From positions 1 through 64,000 of the forward strand of contig JADCRB010000042.1 of assembly GCA_021464245.1 (NCBI GenBank): a stretch of DNA of 64,000 nt, in the 5' to 3' direction. The stretch's first letter is position 1, and each line of letters starts with the position of its first letter. Both the position numbers and the translations under genes were made by a program. Under the pieces are notes generated by a model. That model saw only the letters and a program-made list of their open reading frames with translations, made no database searches and was not told the origin of the DNA. This document shows, one piece after another, positions 1 through 10,957 of the stretch. The stretch comes from Carallia brachiata (Eukaryota > Streptophyta > Magnoliopsida > Malpighiales > Rhizophoraceae).

Positions 1-1232
1 TATCTCTATCTCTTGTCTGCTCGCTGCTTCCGTTGATGAATTGTACCTATAGCTAGATGCTCCTCAATTTCATACTTTGGATATTTTTACTTTATTAGCG
101 TCGACATTTTCCTGTTTACTTTTTATCTTCTGGTACTTAAAAAACATACAACAGTTTAGGAACCTTCGTGTCTTTGAAACTATCTCGTCATGGTCTGTCA
201 TGATGAGGAGGAGTCCCTATGCATGAAGTTTTTATTAATTTTCTCCGGATAATTTTGTAGGACAACATGTGGGACAAGCTTTTTAAATGAATTCATTTTC
301 GCACCCCCATATGCTTGTATGATATTTCCACATCTTGGAACGATATTTCAACATCGTGGGCCTCATTTAGATTCTCTGAGACTATGACATGAATTGCTTA
401 ATGGCGACATTCCCAAACTACTCTTCAATGAAGTCAAAAAGTAAAATTATTATTGTAATCCCTACAGCCTGCATGGTTGTATCTAATTAATGTATAAAAG
501 CTGTCCAAAAAGAGTATATAATATACATATATATAGCTTGGACATCCTTTAATTTCTTTAAAAATTAAAAATTGCTAGAGCAAAATGTTAGAAAGCTAAC
601 TTGTAGGGACCTCATGACATGGGTCTAAAGCTCCTCTCCAAGCCCATTATTCATTCAATAGAGGATGACATAGTACGTATCACAACAAGTGAATAAGAGA
701 ACGTGTGTGTTAAAGGTGAGGGTGGATCCATTATTCAGTCAGTATTCAATGGAAGCTATTGACCTACTCATATTTCTGTTTTGATACATGCTGCTATTAT
801 CAAAATTTCGACTGGTAATCGTTCCATAAATACCTGACAGAAAATAAAAAGATTAATTAATAATTTATCAAAATTTTTCTATTCAATGCACTTACAATAA
901 TTGCAACGACGAGTTAGACAGTTTTATTCTTGCAATGTATTCCCCATGTGGTATACAATTTTGCGAAAGTGGGAAGCAGGCAAAGGCCATAAAGGGATCT
1001 GCAAATTGGGACCAAACTGAGAGAAGTCTTTCATACGAGGAGTTACAAGCTTGGGCAGCTGGATGGGATCCCGATTCCAAGAGTATGAAACTTAGCCAAT
1101 TTAAAGTTTTATTTTCATTATTATACATTTTGCTATCTCTACGTACTCAAATTTCTTTCAGGGGCACGTCGATAAAAGTCTCTTTGCATAGATTGTGCCT
1201 TACCGCAAAATTAAAAACCTGCCTACCAATAG
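1..1232. other. AT-rich sequence, no gene recognised
   Basis: I see no gene I can name here. A short open stretch at about 881-1100 (+) has coding-like composition and could be a decayed exon, with a tryptophan- and acid-rich end (around WAAGWDPDS), but I do not recognise its family and it has no convincing splice-site pair. The rest is AT-rich intergenic DNA with short TA runs near 520-535. Confidence 0.4.
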
Positions 1233-1608
1233 TAAGCCATTCGATTCGACGCTCCGGATTCTAAAGGAACAAGCATAAGCCCTTGGAGTATTAAAGCCAA
1301 AAAATGGTTAAAAGGCTGGCCCCCTACTAATAAGCCCTTTTGATCAACTCTACGGGTTCCAAGGAACGCGTATGAGCCCTCAGAGTATTAAAGCAAAAAA
1401 ATGCTGCAAGGTTGGCTCCTTATAATAAGCCCTTCGATGCAATGCTCCAGGTTGTAAAGAACCCGTACCAGTGCTCGGAGTATTAGAGCCAAAAAAATGG
1501 TTAAAAAATTTAATCATTACTAACAAGCCCTTCGAGTCAATGCTCTAAGTTCCAAGAAACCCACATAAGCCCTCGGAGCAGTAAATTTGGAAAATGAGTC
1601 AATGCTTG
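1233..1608. repeat. Minisatellite, ~95 bp unit, left part
   Basis: Four degenerate tandem units start near 1233, 1330, 1424 and 1522. Each begins with a TAAGCCCTTCGAT-like block, then a GCTCCAGGTTCCAAGGAACCC-like block (diverged between units), then AAGCCCTCGGAGTATTAAAGCC and an A-run followed by ATGGTTAAAAGG. The last unit is cut by the retrotransposon at 1609, and the repeat resumes right after the element at 11662. Confidence 0.8.
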
Positions 1609-1626
1609 TGTAAACTAAATGAAAAA

Positions 1627-1692
<66 letters not shown>

Positions 1693-2284
1693 GGTTGGCA
1701 GCCGCCAACCTAATTAATGCCACAAACCATTTGGTTGGTGACAGGCAGGCAGGTGGGGGAGGCCTATAAATGGTCTCCCCCCAATTGGATTGGGGAGCGA
1801 AAGAAGCAGAAGAAAAGAAGAAAAAAGAAAAGCCAGCAGCGAAGCGCGCAAGAAAAAAAAAAAGAAAAAAAAAAAGAGAGAGATAGTAAAAAAAAAAAAA
1901 TCGAAATATTACAAATCCGGCTGGGATTAAGTCTCATACGGCCCTCAGCAAAATCCAGGCAACTCATCCGAGAACAAGTCCATTCGACCCTCGGTGAAAT
2001 TAAGTCAGATCAGCTCAGATCGAGTCTCTACGGTTCCTAAACGTAGTCAAAACATCCAAATCAGACACAGTTTCAGTCTATCCAGTTCAAGAAAAAGCGG
2101 TGGAAATTATTTCTGTCCAGATCAGGCTCGTGCAGCCCTTGACGAAGTCAAAAAAGGAACACTAATCGGAGGATTTACGGAGATCGACCCCACATAAATT
2201 TTCTTTTAATTTACAATTTTTATTTGTAATTTATTTTTGTATTTTCGAGTTTAATTATTTTAGGCTCGAAATTTACGCTTTACA
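1609..2284 (+). repeat. 5' LTR of the Tat element
   Basis: It spans TGTAAA to TTTACA, 676 bp. It contains an A-run and a (TA)n tract (1621-1687), palindromes around a TATAAAT box (1765-1771), a long purine tract (about 1799-1900) and a 374 bp conserved distal part. It lacks a 23 bp duplication of the TTGGCAGC..GCCAA palindrome that is present in the 3' LTR. Confidence 0.95.
1765..1771 (+). promoter_or_regulatory. LTR TATA box inside a palindrome
   Basis: TATAAAT sits between GGGGAGGCC and GGTCTCCCC (one mismatch from a perfect palindrome). In the 3' LTR the same box is at 11120-11126 and the arms are perfect. It is the obvious start site for element transcription. Confidence 0.7.
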
Positions 2285-2290
2285 AATTTT

Positions 2291-2308
2291 TGGCACGCTC
2301 GGTGGGAC
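2291..2308 (+). other. Primer binding site
   Basis: TGGCACGCTCGGTGGGAC begins 6 bases after the 5' LTR. TGG pairs with the CCA end of a tRNA, as in other LTR elements. I cannot say which tRNA without a tRNA set. Confidence 0.7.
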
Positions 2309-2336
2309 ATCTTCACCTCTCATCTCTTGTTCCTAA

Positions 2337-2491
2337 AAAAAAAAAAGAGGTAAAAGGGGAGCCGAGAGAAAAAAAAAAGTAAAAAGTAAAAAAAAAGTAA
2401 AAAAAAGTAAAAAAATAAAAAGTAAAAAGTAAAAAAAAAGTAAAAAGTAAAAAGTAAAAAGTAAAAAAAAAAAGTAAAAAAAAAAAAAATT
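2337..2491. repeat. A-rich GTAAAAA tandem repeat in the element leader
   Basis: Short degenerate units of GTAAAAA or AAAAGT run through the leader between the primer binding site and gag. They create meaningless Phe/Tyr-rich open frames on the opposite strand. Confidence 0.8.
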
Positions 2492-2513
2492 TTACAGGTG
2501 TTCAGCACATCAA

Positions 2514-3838
2514 ATGGCACCAAAAAGGAGTACAACTGCTGTTACAAAAAAGAAGGCAACGGCTCCACTGCCTGCATCAACTACCCTACCTGGGTACGCA
2601 GGTCCAGAAACCCGGGGACGGACACAATTTCTTGCCGTCCAAACCCAAAAAAATATCGAAATGGAGAGTCCACAGCTCGCACAACAGGATCTCTCCCCTG
2701 ACTCTCTTGCCGCATGGAGGAGTCGATCACCCACCCCGATCGAAGTCGGGGGCAACACGACGAAACCCGGTCAACAGAATCCAACTCATTCTGTAGAGAT
2801 CCACACAGAAGAATCAGAAGAGTTTTCTCCCCCAGTCTTTCCCGGAGTCTCATCTGTTGCCGTCATGATGACCAACACAACCAGCACAGAGGAAAGGATT
2901 TCAGAATTGGAGAACAAAATTTTACAGCTGATCAGAGTCGTGGAGGAAAAAGATCAACAGATCGCAGCTCTCAAAGGAAAAGCCCCGATCCAAGTTGATC
3001 CCGAAATCCGCGAGGAGCAACCATATCCACCCGGTTTCACTCCAGAAGCCACACCAGCCGACGTCTTCCCTGCAGAAAAGCGACCAGGTAGTTCTACACA
3101 GCTGTCACCCTCAATTCTATAGCTTCGCTATCTGTTCAACAATTGCAGGAAATGATAGCCAATACGATCCGACTGCAACAAGCTACATCCTTCCAAGGAT
3201 CGCAGATGTACGTCAAACCGTACACCAGACGGATCGAAAGTCTCAACATGCCCTTGGGCTACCAGCCGCCCAAATTTCAACAATTCGACGGACGAGGCGA
3301 TCCCAAACAGCACATCGCCCACTTCGTTGAAACCTGCAACAACGCAGGGACTTATGGAGATCTCTTGGTGAAGCAGTTTGTTCGTTCACTCAGGGAGACC
3401 GCTTTCACCTGGTTCATAAATCTTGAACCAGAATCGATCGACAGTTGGGAACAGCTACAACGAGAGTTCCTCAACAGATTTTTCAGCACTCGAAGGACGG
3501 TAAGTATGATGGAGCTTACCAGCACCAAACAAAGGAAAGGAGAGCCCGTTGTCGAATACATCAACAGATGGCGTGCCCTCAGCTTGGACTGCAAAGATCG
3601 CCTGACGGAGACTTCTGCCGTAGAGATGTGCATCCAGGGAATGCATTGGGAGCTGTTATACATCCTGCAGGGTGTCAAACCCCGAACTTTCGAAGAACTG
3701 GCGACCCGCGCACATGATATGGAGATAAGCATCCAACTTCCGGAGGCACGGTTCCCATCCAGTTGGACCAGCAAGGGGGCAGAAGGGAGATTAAGAAACC
3801 CAACAGCTCCGGAAAAGGAAAGAAGTGATGACTGTTGA
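2514..3838 (+). pseudogene. gag: gag of the Tat element, one frameshift
   Basis: The first part (2514-3122) encodes a Lys/Thr/Pro-rich N-terminus and a heptad-like stretch around 2890-2980, then stops at 3120-3122. The frame changes near 3100-3122 and continues as the retrotransposon gag (capsid) domain to 3838, with motifs such as FDGRGDPKQHI, AFTWF and FLNRFF spaced as in plant gypsy gag. The family forms the virus-like particle of the element. Because the capsid part is split from its N-terminus, a normal Gag is unlikely to be made. No zinc knuckle is visible. Confidence 0.85.
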
Positions 3839-5886
3839 AGCCGCACCAGTAAAAGTGGGAGCTAAGCCAAGTAAATCCTCCGACCCAAATAACTCAGCCA
3901 AAACAACAGGAAAGGCGGAAGGTGACATTGCGAGAGCTGGAGCAGAAGCAGTATCCATTCCCCGACTCAGACGTCCCCGACATTCTTGAACAACTCTTGG
4001 AGGCGAAGCTGATCGAACTCCCAGAGTGCAAGCGGCCGAATGAAAAGGATCGAGTCAGCGATCCGAGATTCTGCAAATATCACCGGATAGTAAGTCATCC
4101 AACCGAGAATGTTTCGTCCTGAAGGAGCTAATCATGAAGCTCAAAAGCCAGAATAAAATCATTCTGGACCAGGAAGGCATAACCTCGGCAAACCAGACCA
4201 CCATCACTTCAAAACCATCAGAAGAAGTGACACACGTAAGGAGGAGCCGCTCGACAACAAAAAAGTCGACAACGGAGAAGGTATATGAAGCTCTCCAACC
4301 CTTCTTGCTAACCCTCAGCTGTTTATAGCTTTGCAACAACAGAAGTGTGGCAAAATCAAGTCGGCAATACTCTCAGACCTCAGCTGAACCTCTGCCATCA
4401 AGTAATTCACTCACGGAGCAACAGGCGGACCAAAATCACGTCGGATGTTACTCTGCTATCTCATTTTCAGATGAGGATCTCCTGCTGGGGTCCAAACCCC
4501 ACAATCGGCCGCTGTATGTATCAGGCTATGTGAAAGAACAGAAGGTCGACGTATTCTGATCGACGATGGCTCAGCAGTCAATATTATCCCAAAATCCACC
4601 ATAAAGGAGCTCGGCATCGGCATTGATGAATTATCAGACAGCCGCTTGATGATTCATGGCTTTAATCAAGGAGGACAGAAAGCAATTGGGATGATTCGCT
4701 TGGAGCTAACTATCGGTAATCTCACTTCTAGCACTCTATTTCACGTGATTGATGCACGTACCACATATAAGATGTTGCTAGGACGACCGTGGATTCATGG
4801 AAATGGAGTTGTGCTCTCAAGCCTGCATCAGTGCTTCAAGTACTACAATGGTGGCGTTCAAAAGGTCAATGCTGACTTAAAGCCGTTCGATGATGCTGAA
4901 TCACATTTGGCGGATGCAGTCTTCTACACGACACAGACAATCCGGAGATCATTCCGTCAAAAGCTACTTGGACTGGGGGCATCCACAAAAAGGGAAAAGC
5001 TGTCGAAGAACCTGCCAATGCCAACCCAGGCTCCAACAAATGAAAAGCTGCCACAGCCTGCTGAACTTCGTCCGAAGGATGTTGCATCTTCAAGCTCCAC
5101 TCCAGTCCTACGCTATGTGCCGAAGTCACGACGCTCAGAAGGTCAACCCCCTTTCTCTTATTGTATTGATCTTAAACAGGAGCAAGGTCATAGCCAACCC
5201 AAAACAAAGGAGCTGCACAACCTGAAGGAGACTTACACTCTGCCGATACCAAAGATTGAGCCGGTTTTGTCTCAAAACCATTAAAAGGCTTCGTCAAACC
5301 ACACACGGGGGCAGTCGAAGGCGGCTCACTTCCAGAAAGAAGAACACATGAAGGATTTGATCCTAATGCATACAAGCTTTTGGCAAAGGCGGGCTATGAC
5401 TTCTCAAACCCGAGCACAATGGGTACGCTGCCGTCCACACATGGCCGCTTCTCAAACATCACAGTCCCGACCTGGCTTAGGCTATCAGGAGAAGTCACCT
5501 GTGCGGATCACGCTAAAGAGCCGAAGCCGAGCAGCTGATGCACGTGCCATCACCACCACCACCAAACAAGACAGGCTTATCCAGTCAAACAAAGAAGGTG
5601 AAGTCAGAGGTTCTGCATTTCATGTCACAATTAGCGAGGAGGCTGATTCCGACTCATCAGATGGTGAAGTGAAGGAGGCTCCCCCGGAACTTGAAGATGG
5701 TGGCCAAGCAACTGTTGATGAACTCAAGGAGGTCAATCTTGGCTCTCCGGAAGATCCTCGACCTACATTTGTAAGTGCTTTACTTACTGCAGAAGAAGAG
5801 CAAGAATATGTTCAGGTATTAAGTCAATACAGGGACGTGTTCGCATGGAGTTACAAAGAAATGCCTGGACTTGACCCAAAATTGCG
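3839..5886 (+). pseudogene. Gag tail, protease and linker of the Tat element, broken
   Basis: 3922-4122 carries a block found in plant Tat/Athila polyproteins (YPFPDSDVPDILEQL, then CKYHR..SHP); its continuation is in another frame from about 4123. The aspartic protease follows at about 4470-4920, with its active-site region at 4557-4590 reading DDGSAVNII after a frame change near 4555, and the LLGRPWIH block near 4770-4800. A conserved linker (GFDPNAYKLLAKAGYDF) lies at about 5350-5400 in yet another frame. 5520-5899 is an acidic linker leading to the reverse transcriptase, with an FAWSYKEMPGLDP block. At least four frame changes make this region nonfunctional as read. Confidence 0.8.
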
Positions 5887-7092
5887 GTGCATCGTCTAGC
5901 AGTAAAGAAGGGTGTTCGTTCTGTCAAGCAGCCACAACGACGGTTCCGCCCGGAACTCATTCCACAAATCGAGGAGGAGGTGAACAAGCTGATCAATGCT
6001 GGCTTCATCCGAGAGGTCACCTACCCAACGTGGATTGCCAACATTGTCCCGGTAAGAAAGAAGAATGGACAGTTGAGGGTATGTGTTGATTTTCGAGATC
6101 TTAACAGGCCTGCCCGAAAGATGACTTTCCATTGCCCATAACGGAGATCACAGTCGATGCAACAACGGGTCACGAAGCATTGTCCTTCATGGATGGTTCT
6201 TCAGGCTATAACCAAATCAGAATGGCACCAGAAGACGAGGAGTTGACAGCATTCCGCACCCCAAAAGGTATATACTGCTACAAAGTTATGCCGTTTGGAT
6301 TGAAAAATGCTGGCGCCACTTATCAACGTGCTATGCAAAAAATTTTTGATGACATGCTGCACAAGATTGTAGAATGTTATGTTGATGACTTAGTTGTAAA
6401 GACTAAGAAGCGCAAAGACCACCTCGAGGATCTCAAGACAGTGTTCGAAAGACTTCGGAGGCATCAGCTCAAAATGAACCCTCTCAAGTGCGCATTCGGT
6501 GTCACATCAGGAAAGTTTCTTGGGTTCGTGGTGCGCCATCGTGGAATCGAAGTTGATCAGTCAAAGGTTGAGGCAATTCAAAAGATGCCTGAACCTAAAA
6601 ACCTGCACGAGCTGCGAAGTCTACAAGGAAAGCTGGCCTACATTCGCCGTTTCATCTCCAATTTAGCTGGGAGATGTCAACCTTTCCATCGGTTGATGAA
6701 GAAGGATGTCAACTTCGAGTGGGACGAAGCTTGCAGCAAAGCCTTTGAGAGCATAAAGAAGTACCTTTCCAATCCACCGGTCCTAGGTGCTCCAATTCAA
6801 GGAAAGTCGTTGATTCTCTACATTGCAGCGCAGGAAAGATCTTTGGGAGCCTTGCTTGCACAGGAAAACGAGCAGGGAAAGGAAGTTGCCCTGTACTACT
6901 TGAGCAGAACACTAAACGGTCCGGAGCTGAGTTATTCGCCCATTGAAAAGACATGTCTAGCACTGTTCTTTGCCATTGACAAGCTGAGGCACTACATGCA
7001 AGCTCACACGGTACGTCTCATTGCCAGAGCTGATCCTGTCAAATATATCTTATCAGACCAATCTTGTCAGGACGACTTGCCAAGTGGGCAGT
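5887..7092 (+). pseudogene. pol: Reverse transcriptase and RNase H of the Tat element
   Basis: The reverse transcriptase fingers are at 5887-6131. After one frame change the palm continues from 6132, with the catalytic YVDD box at 6378-6389 (within CYVDDLVV) and the LGFVV block downstream. A first RNase H of the usual Ty3 type follows from about 6714. The catalytic residues are visible, but the frame changes near 6120 and again near 7050, so no single polyprotein spans it. The family copies element RNA into DNA inside the particle. Confidence 0.9.
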
Positions 7093-7768
7093 AATCCTAC
7101 AAAGCTACGACATTGTCTACGTGCCTCAAAAAGCAGTCAAAGGACAAGCTCTAGCAGACTTCCTTGCAGATCACCCTGTTCCGTCAGATTGGGAGTTCAC
7201 AGATGATCTTCCAGATGAAGAGGTCTTTTACATTGAGACACTACCACCATGGACGATGTTCTTTGATGGTGCAGCAAGGCGTGATGGTGCTGGTGCCGGC
7301 ATAGTGTTTGTCACTCCTCAACGACAAATACTACCATATGCTATCATTCTCGGTGAGTTATGTTCAAATAATGTTGCTGAATACCAGGCTTTGATCATTG
7401 GTCTTCAAATGGCTGTCGATATGAAGATTCCAACTATAGAAGTCCATGGAGATTCCCAGCTCGTCATCAACCAACTTACAGGATTGTATGACGTGAAGAA
7501 AGAGGACCTTGCGCCTTACCATCAACGTGCTCGACAGCTAATGGATGAATTTGAAAGCATCACCTTGGAGCATGTGCCTCGACGAGAAAACACTCAGGCA
7601 GACGCGTTGGCTAACCTGGCACTTCTCTTGCAAAGTCAGAAATCCAGGCTACAGTTGTTGCGTATGCCAGAAATGGATAGTGCCACAAGGATGATGAAGA
7701 AACTACAGCAGCCAACGCTGTATCTGTACGTCTCGCGGAGGACGAGATTGGCGCCAACCAATCATTGA
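7064..7768 (+). pseudogene. Second (archaeal-type) RNase H of the Tat element
   Basis: The frame holds a second RNase H fold with the four acidic positions in FFDGAARRDG, NVAEYQAL, HGDSQLV and QADALANL. Plant Tat elements characteristically have this extra RNase H between the ordinary RNase H and integrase, and this is my main reason for the lineage call. The domain itself is uninterrupted; the frame is lost downstream of 7680, before integrase. Confidence 0.85.
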
Positions 7769-7779
7769 CTACCTACAGC

Positions 7780-8989
7780 ACGGGAAGCTGCCGAAGATCG
7801 TCGTCATAAGACAGAAATTCAACGACGAGCTCCCCGTTCATATATCTCAAGGATGCTCTGTATCGAAGGTCTTTTGATGGAGTTTTACTTCGCTGCCTAG
7901 CCAATGAAGAGGCAAAACAGGCTCTCACTGAAGCACATTCTGGTGTTTGTGGCGGACATCAATCGGGGCCTAAGTTGCACTTCCAACTCAGAAGGATGGG
8001 ATACTACTGGCCAACCATGGTACGTGATTCAATTGAGTTTGCTAAAACTGTCAAGCTTGTCAATTTCATGCGAATTACATACATCAACCACCGGAGCCAC
8101 TGCATCCAACTGTCTCATCCTGGCCCTTTGAAGCTTGGGGTCTCGACTTAGTGGGGCCCTTGCCAAAGTCATCCCTGGGTCACCTGTACATCCTCGCAGC
8201 AACCGACTACTTCTCAAAATGGGCTGAAGCCATTCCACTTAGAGAGGTAAAGAAGGAGCATGTTGCCAATTTCATCCGGACTCAGCTGATCTATCGCTAT
8301 GGAGTCCCTCGATTCATCATCACTGATAATGGTAAGCAGTTCTACAACAGCTTAATCGACAAGCTCTGCGAGAAGTTCAAGTTCAAGCAGTACAAGTCAT
8401 CCATGTACAATGCCCCAGCAAATGGCTTGGCCGAAGCATTCAACAAGACCTTATGCAACCTGTTGCGGAAGGTAGTCTCTAAATCCAAAAGAGATTGGCA
8501 TGACAGAATTCCGGAGGCATTATGGGCGTATCGTACAACTTACCGGACTCCAACACAGGCGACGCCATACTCACTTGTCTACGGTGTCGAAGCAATACTG
8601 CCGTTGGAAACACAGATTCCATCCTGCGCATGGCTGTTCTGGAAGGACTCACACAGGAGGAGAATGCTCGCCTACGTCTGGATGAGTTAGAAGCCCTTCG
8701 ATGAAAGGAGGCTCGAAGCACAACAGCAACTTGAGTGCTACCAAGCCCGGCTCACCAACACGTTCAACCGCAGGGTCCGCCCTCGATCTTTTCAAGTTGG
8801 AGACCTTGTTCTTGCAGTGCGACGGCCCATCAACATGAAGCATCGGCCTGGTGACAAGCTTACTTCCAAATGGGACGGGCCATACTTAGTGCAGGAGGCC
8901 TACACTCACAACGCTTACATGCTGTCAGACCAAGAAGGCGTCCGAATCGGCCCAATCAATGGTAAATTTCTGAAACAGTATTATGTGTA
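7780..8989 (+). pseudogene. Integrase of the Tat element, broken
   Basis: The N-terminal HHCC zinc region is recognisable at about 7930-8065, with HSGVCGGHQ first and the cysteine pair CQACQF from 8049 in another frame. The catalytic core is open at 8151-8690 and keeps the D, D, E residues (AATDYFSKW, TDNGKQF, GLAEAFNK). The C-terminal domain (about 8700-8989) continues in a different frame through FQVGDLVL and WDGPYLV to a stop after QYYV. At least three frame changes disrupt it. The family inserts the DNA copy into the host genome. Confidence 0.88.
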
Positions 8990-9300
8990 AATATGTTTAA
9001 AAAAAAAATAAAAAAAAAAAAAAAAAATAGAAAAAAAATAGAAAAAAAAATCAAAAAAAATAGAAAAGAAAAAAAAAATTGCAAAGTCCCGATCTGAAAA
9101 AAACCAAGCGAAAATCCAAACCCAAACACTTGAGCCCAATTTAAAGTCCAAAACCCAAACACTCAACCCAAATCCAAAAGTCCAAGTTTAAAACCCAAAC
9201 ACTTGACCCAAATCCAATCCAAAACCCAAAACCCAAAAATTCCAAGTTTCAGACACAGTCTAGAACCTAAGTTCAAAATCCAATCCAACTCCTGGCCCGC
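8990..9300. repeat. A-rich stretch and AAACCCAAACAC-type degenerate repeats
   Basis: 8998-9080 is nearly pure A with scattered TAG and TC. From about 9107 to 9250 a degenerate tandem array follows, with units near AAACCCAAACACTTGACCC and AAATCCAAAGTCC. I see no coding capacity. It separates integrase from the homeobox ORF. Confidence 0.65.
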
Positions 9301-9425
9301 ATGAGTATAAACTGTGAACGGCCCAAAAATATAAAAACGACGGAGGGTTTGAGTCTGAAACTCAGCATCAGTCTCAACCGATCTTCACCACATACCAAGA
9401 CCTTTGCTCCTCTGCCACAAGAAAG

Positions 9426-10081
9426 ATGGAACCAGTTGCAGAACCTCAAGACAAGGGAGAAGAAAGGTCACCCCGCACAAGGTGGCAACCGACCATGACA
9501 CAACTGCAAATTTTGGAGGAAGTCTTCCACAACAATGGAGATATTATTCCTAGTGCATCTCAAATTTACCAACTTGTCTCACGATTGCGCCTGCTCAGGG
9601 CAATCGAAGGAAAAAATGTGTTTTATTGGTTCCAGAATCGGAGAAGCAGGAAGAAACCAGCACTGAGAACTGCTTATTCCAAAGAACAGTCTGTCGTTCC
9701 AATAGTAAATCTTACTGGTACAGCTTCGCCCTCAAATGAAGCAGGTCCGAGTTCTTCCACTGTAATGGTCTCTCCACGGTGTGTTCATCAAAGCCGTAGC
9801 CCATGGGAGGATGCATGCTGGTCCTGGTGGTCTTACGGAGTCAGCCAAGGGTTCATCCCTCCTAGATACTTAAGTCTAGGAGGAACTTTTCTAGCAGAAA
9901 GGAGTATTCCGGCGAAACTTTGCCTTTCTTTCCAGAATATTCCGGCAGCATCAACCAGCCGGAAAGCGACGTCAACATCATCGGCCCACCAGACGAGGTC
10001 GAGCTTGACTTGGAGTTGCACTCGGGCCCCGCTAGGACGGCCGACAAGATAAGGTGCAACGACTTTGGCAGCACACGGTAA
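9426..10081 (+). CDS. Captured WUSCHEL-type (WOX) homeobox ORF, frameshifted
   Basis: From the ATG at 9426, residues 17-78 (nt 9474-9659) form a WOX homeodomain. It starts RTRWQPT, keeps the hydrophobic pattern of helices 1 and 2, and has the diagnostic recognition helix EGKNVFYWFQNRRSR. This frame then runs on without recognisable content to 10052. In the +2 frame, open from 9866 to the stop at 10079-10081, a WUS-box-like ETLPFFP lies at 9914-9934 and an EAR-like LDLEL in an acidic context at 10004-10018. Real WUS-clade proteins have homeodomain, WUS box and EAR motif in this order, so an intronless WOX gene seems to have been captured and later frameshifted between 9660 and 9866. It lies in sense orientation between integrase and the 3' LTR. 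In host plants WOX proteins control stem-cell identity; any function here is inference. Confidence 0.85.
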
Positions 10082-10142
10082 CGACTTCTGCAGCACACGG
10101 CAACGACTTCTGCAACACAGTAACGACTTTCGTGACACGCGT
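10058..10142. repeat. Four tandem 20-22 bp repeats
   Basis: Four consecutive units of the form AACGACTTCTGCAGCACACGG start at 10058, 10080, 10102 and 10122. They overlap the end of the +2 frame of the homeobox ORF and supply its stop codon. Confidence 0.8.
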
Positions 10143-10943
10143 CAGCCGCTGCCTCTTTTGTCTCTTATGCAGGAAAGGGACGTGGATGACCCTACTCGAT
10201 TCTGCGTACCTTCTTTTTGATTTTCAAAAAAAAAAAAAAAAAATAGCATTTATGTATGTATATATATATTGCATTCCGAGTTGTAATACTCACCCCTCAG
10301 CTCTTCTTTCTCAAAAGAAAATGGCTAGTCTCTGCACTTGTCCAGGAAGTTCTTGATCAAGAAGTTGGAGGCGCACGAGCTAAGAAAAGAAGGAGTAGTC
10401 TTCTCGAGGGATCCCTAACGCCATCGGTGTCATGGAGTTCCAACTACTCTCCTTAGTTCACATCTATCGCAGCGAGCCGAGAAGTTCTGATCGTTCTCCT
10501 GGATCTACAAATGCAGCGACGTACAGGGAAGTTCCAACTACTCTTCTTACGTCGAAGCAGATTCAGGAATCATCACCATAACCCGTCTCTCTGTGCGCAG
10601 GTCTTAAAGTTCCAAAGTACTGGGCCTTCCTCTTGGGGAGGTTCAAGTTCTTTACCTAACGGATCATCCTCACCAGAGCTCTGGAACTTTAAGAGATATA
10701 AAAAATCCTTTGCGGGCTATGGAAGCTCGAATGCACCTGGAGCCAAGGCTTCAATTTCTATATTAGCTAGGCTGCTAACTTCCTCAAGATCATATCGGTT
10801 TCCTATTGCGATCCAACAACAGCGGACATGGTCAAAGATAGAAGACTCCAAGATTCAATATTCATCAGGACTTTCCAAATTTCAAACTGGACTTCAAGAC
10901 TCGGTTCGAATTATCTCTGTAAAAATCTTTCTTACCGACCCTT
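10143..10943. other. 3' untranslated region of the Tat element
   Basis: About 800 bases between the tandem repeats and the polypurine tract. An A-run (10227-10243) and short similar phrases (GGAGTTCCAACTACTCTCCTTA near 10434 and GAAGTTCCAACTACTCTTCTTA near 10529, slightly diverged) are visible. The open frames here have no recognisable domain. Confidence 0.5.
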
Positions 10944-10957
10944 GAAGTGGGGGCATT
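10944..10957 (+). other. Polypurine tract
   Basis: GAAGTGGGGG followed by CATT lies immediately before the TGTAAA of the 3' LTR. This is the expected position and composition of the plus-strand primer of a Ty3 element. Confidence 0.8.

Noticed and set aside
935..1264. 109-codon open frame (+)
   Set aside because: Only the first ~55 codons look coding, no family is recognised, and the end runs into the minisatellite. Kept as a note, not as a gene.
1520..1967. Open frames within the 5' LTR
   Set aside because: They translate TA repeats and purine tracts; low-complexity artefacts.
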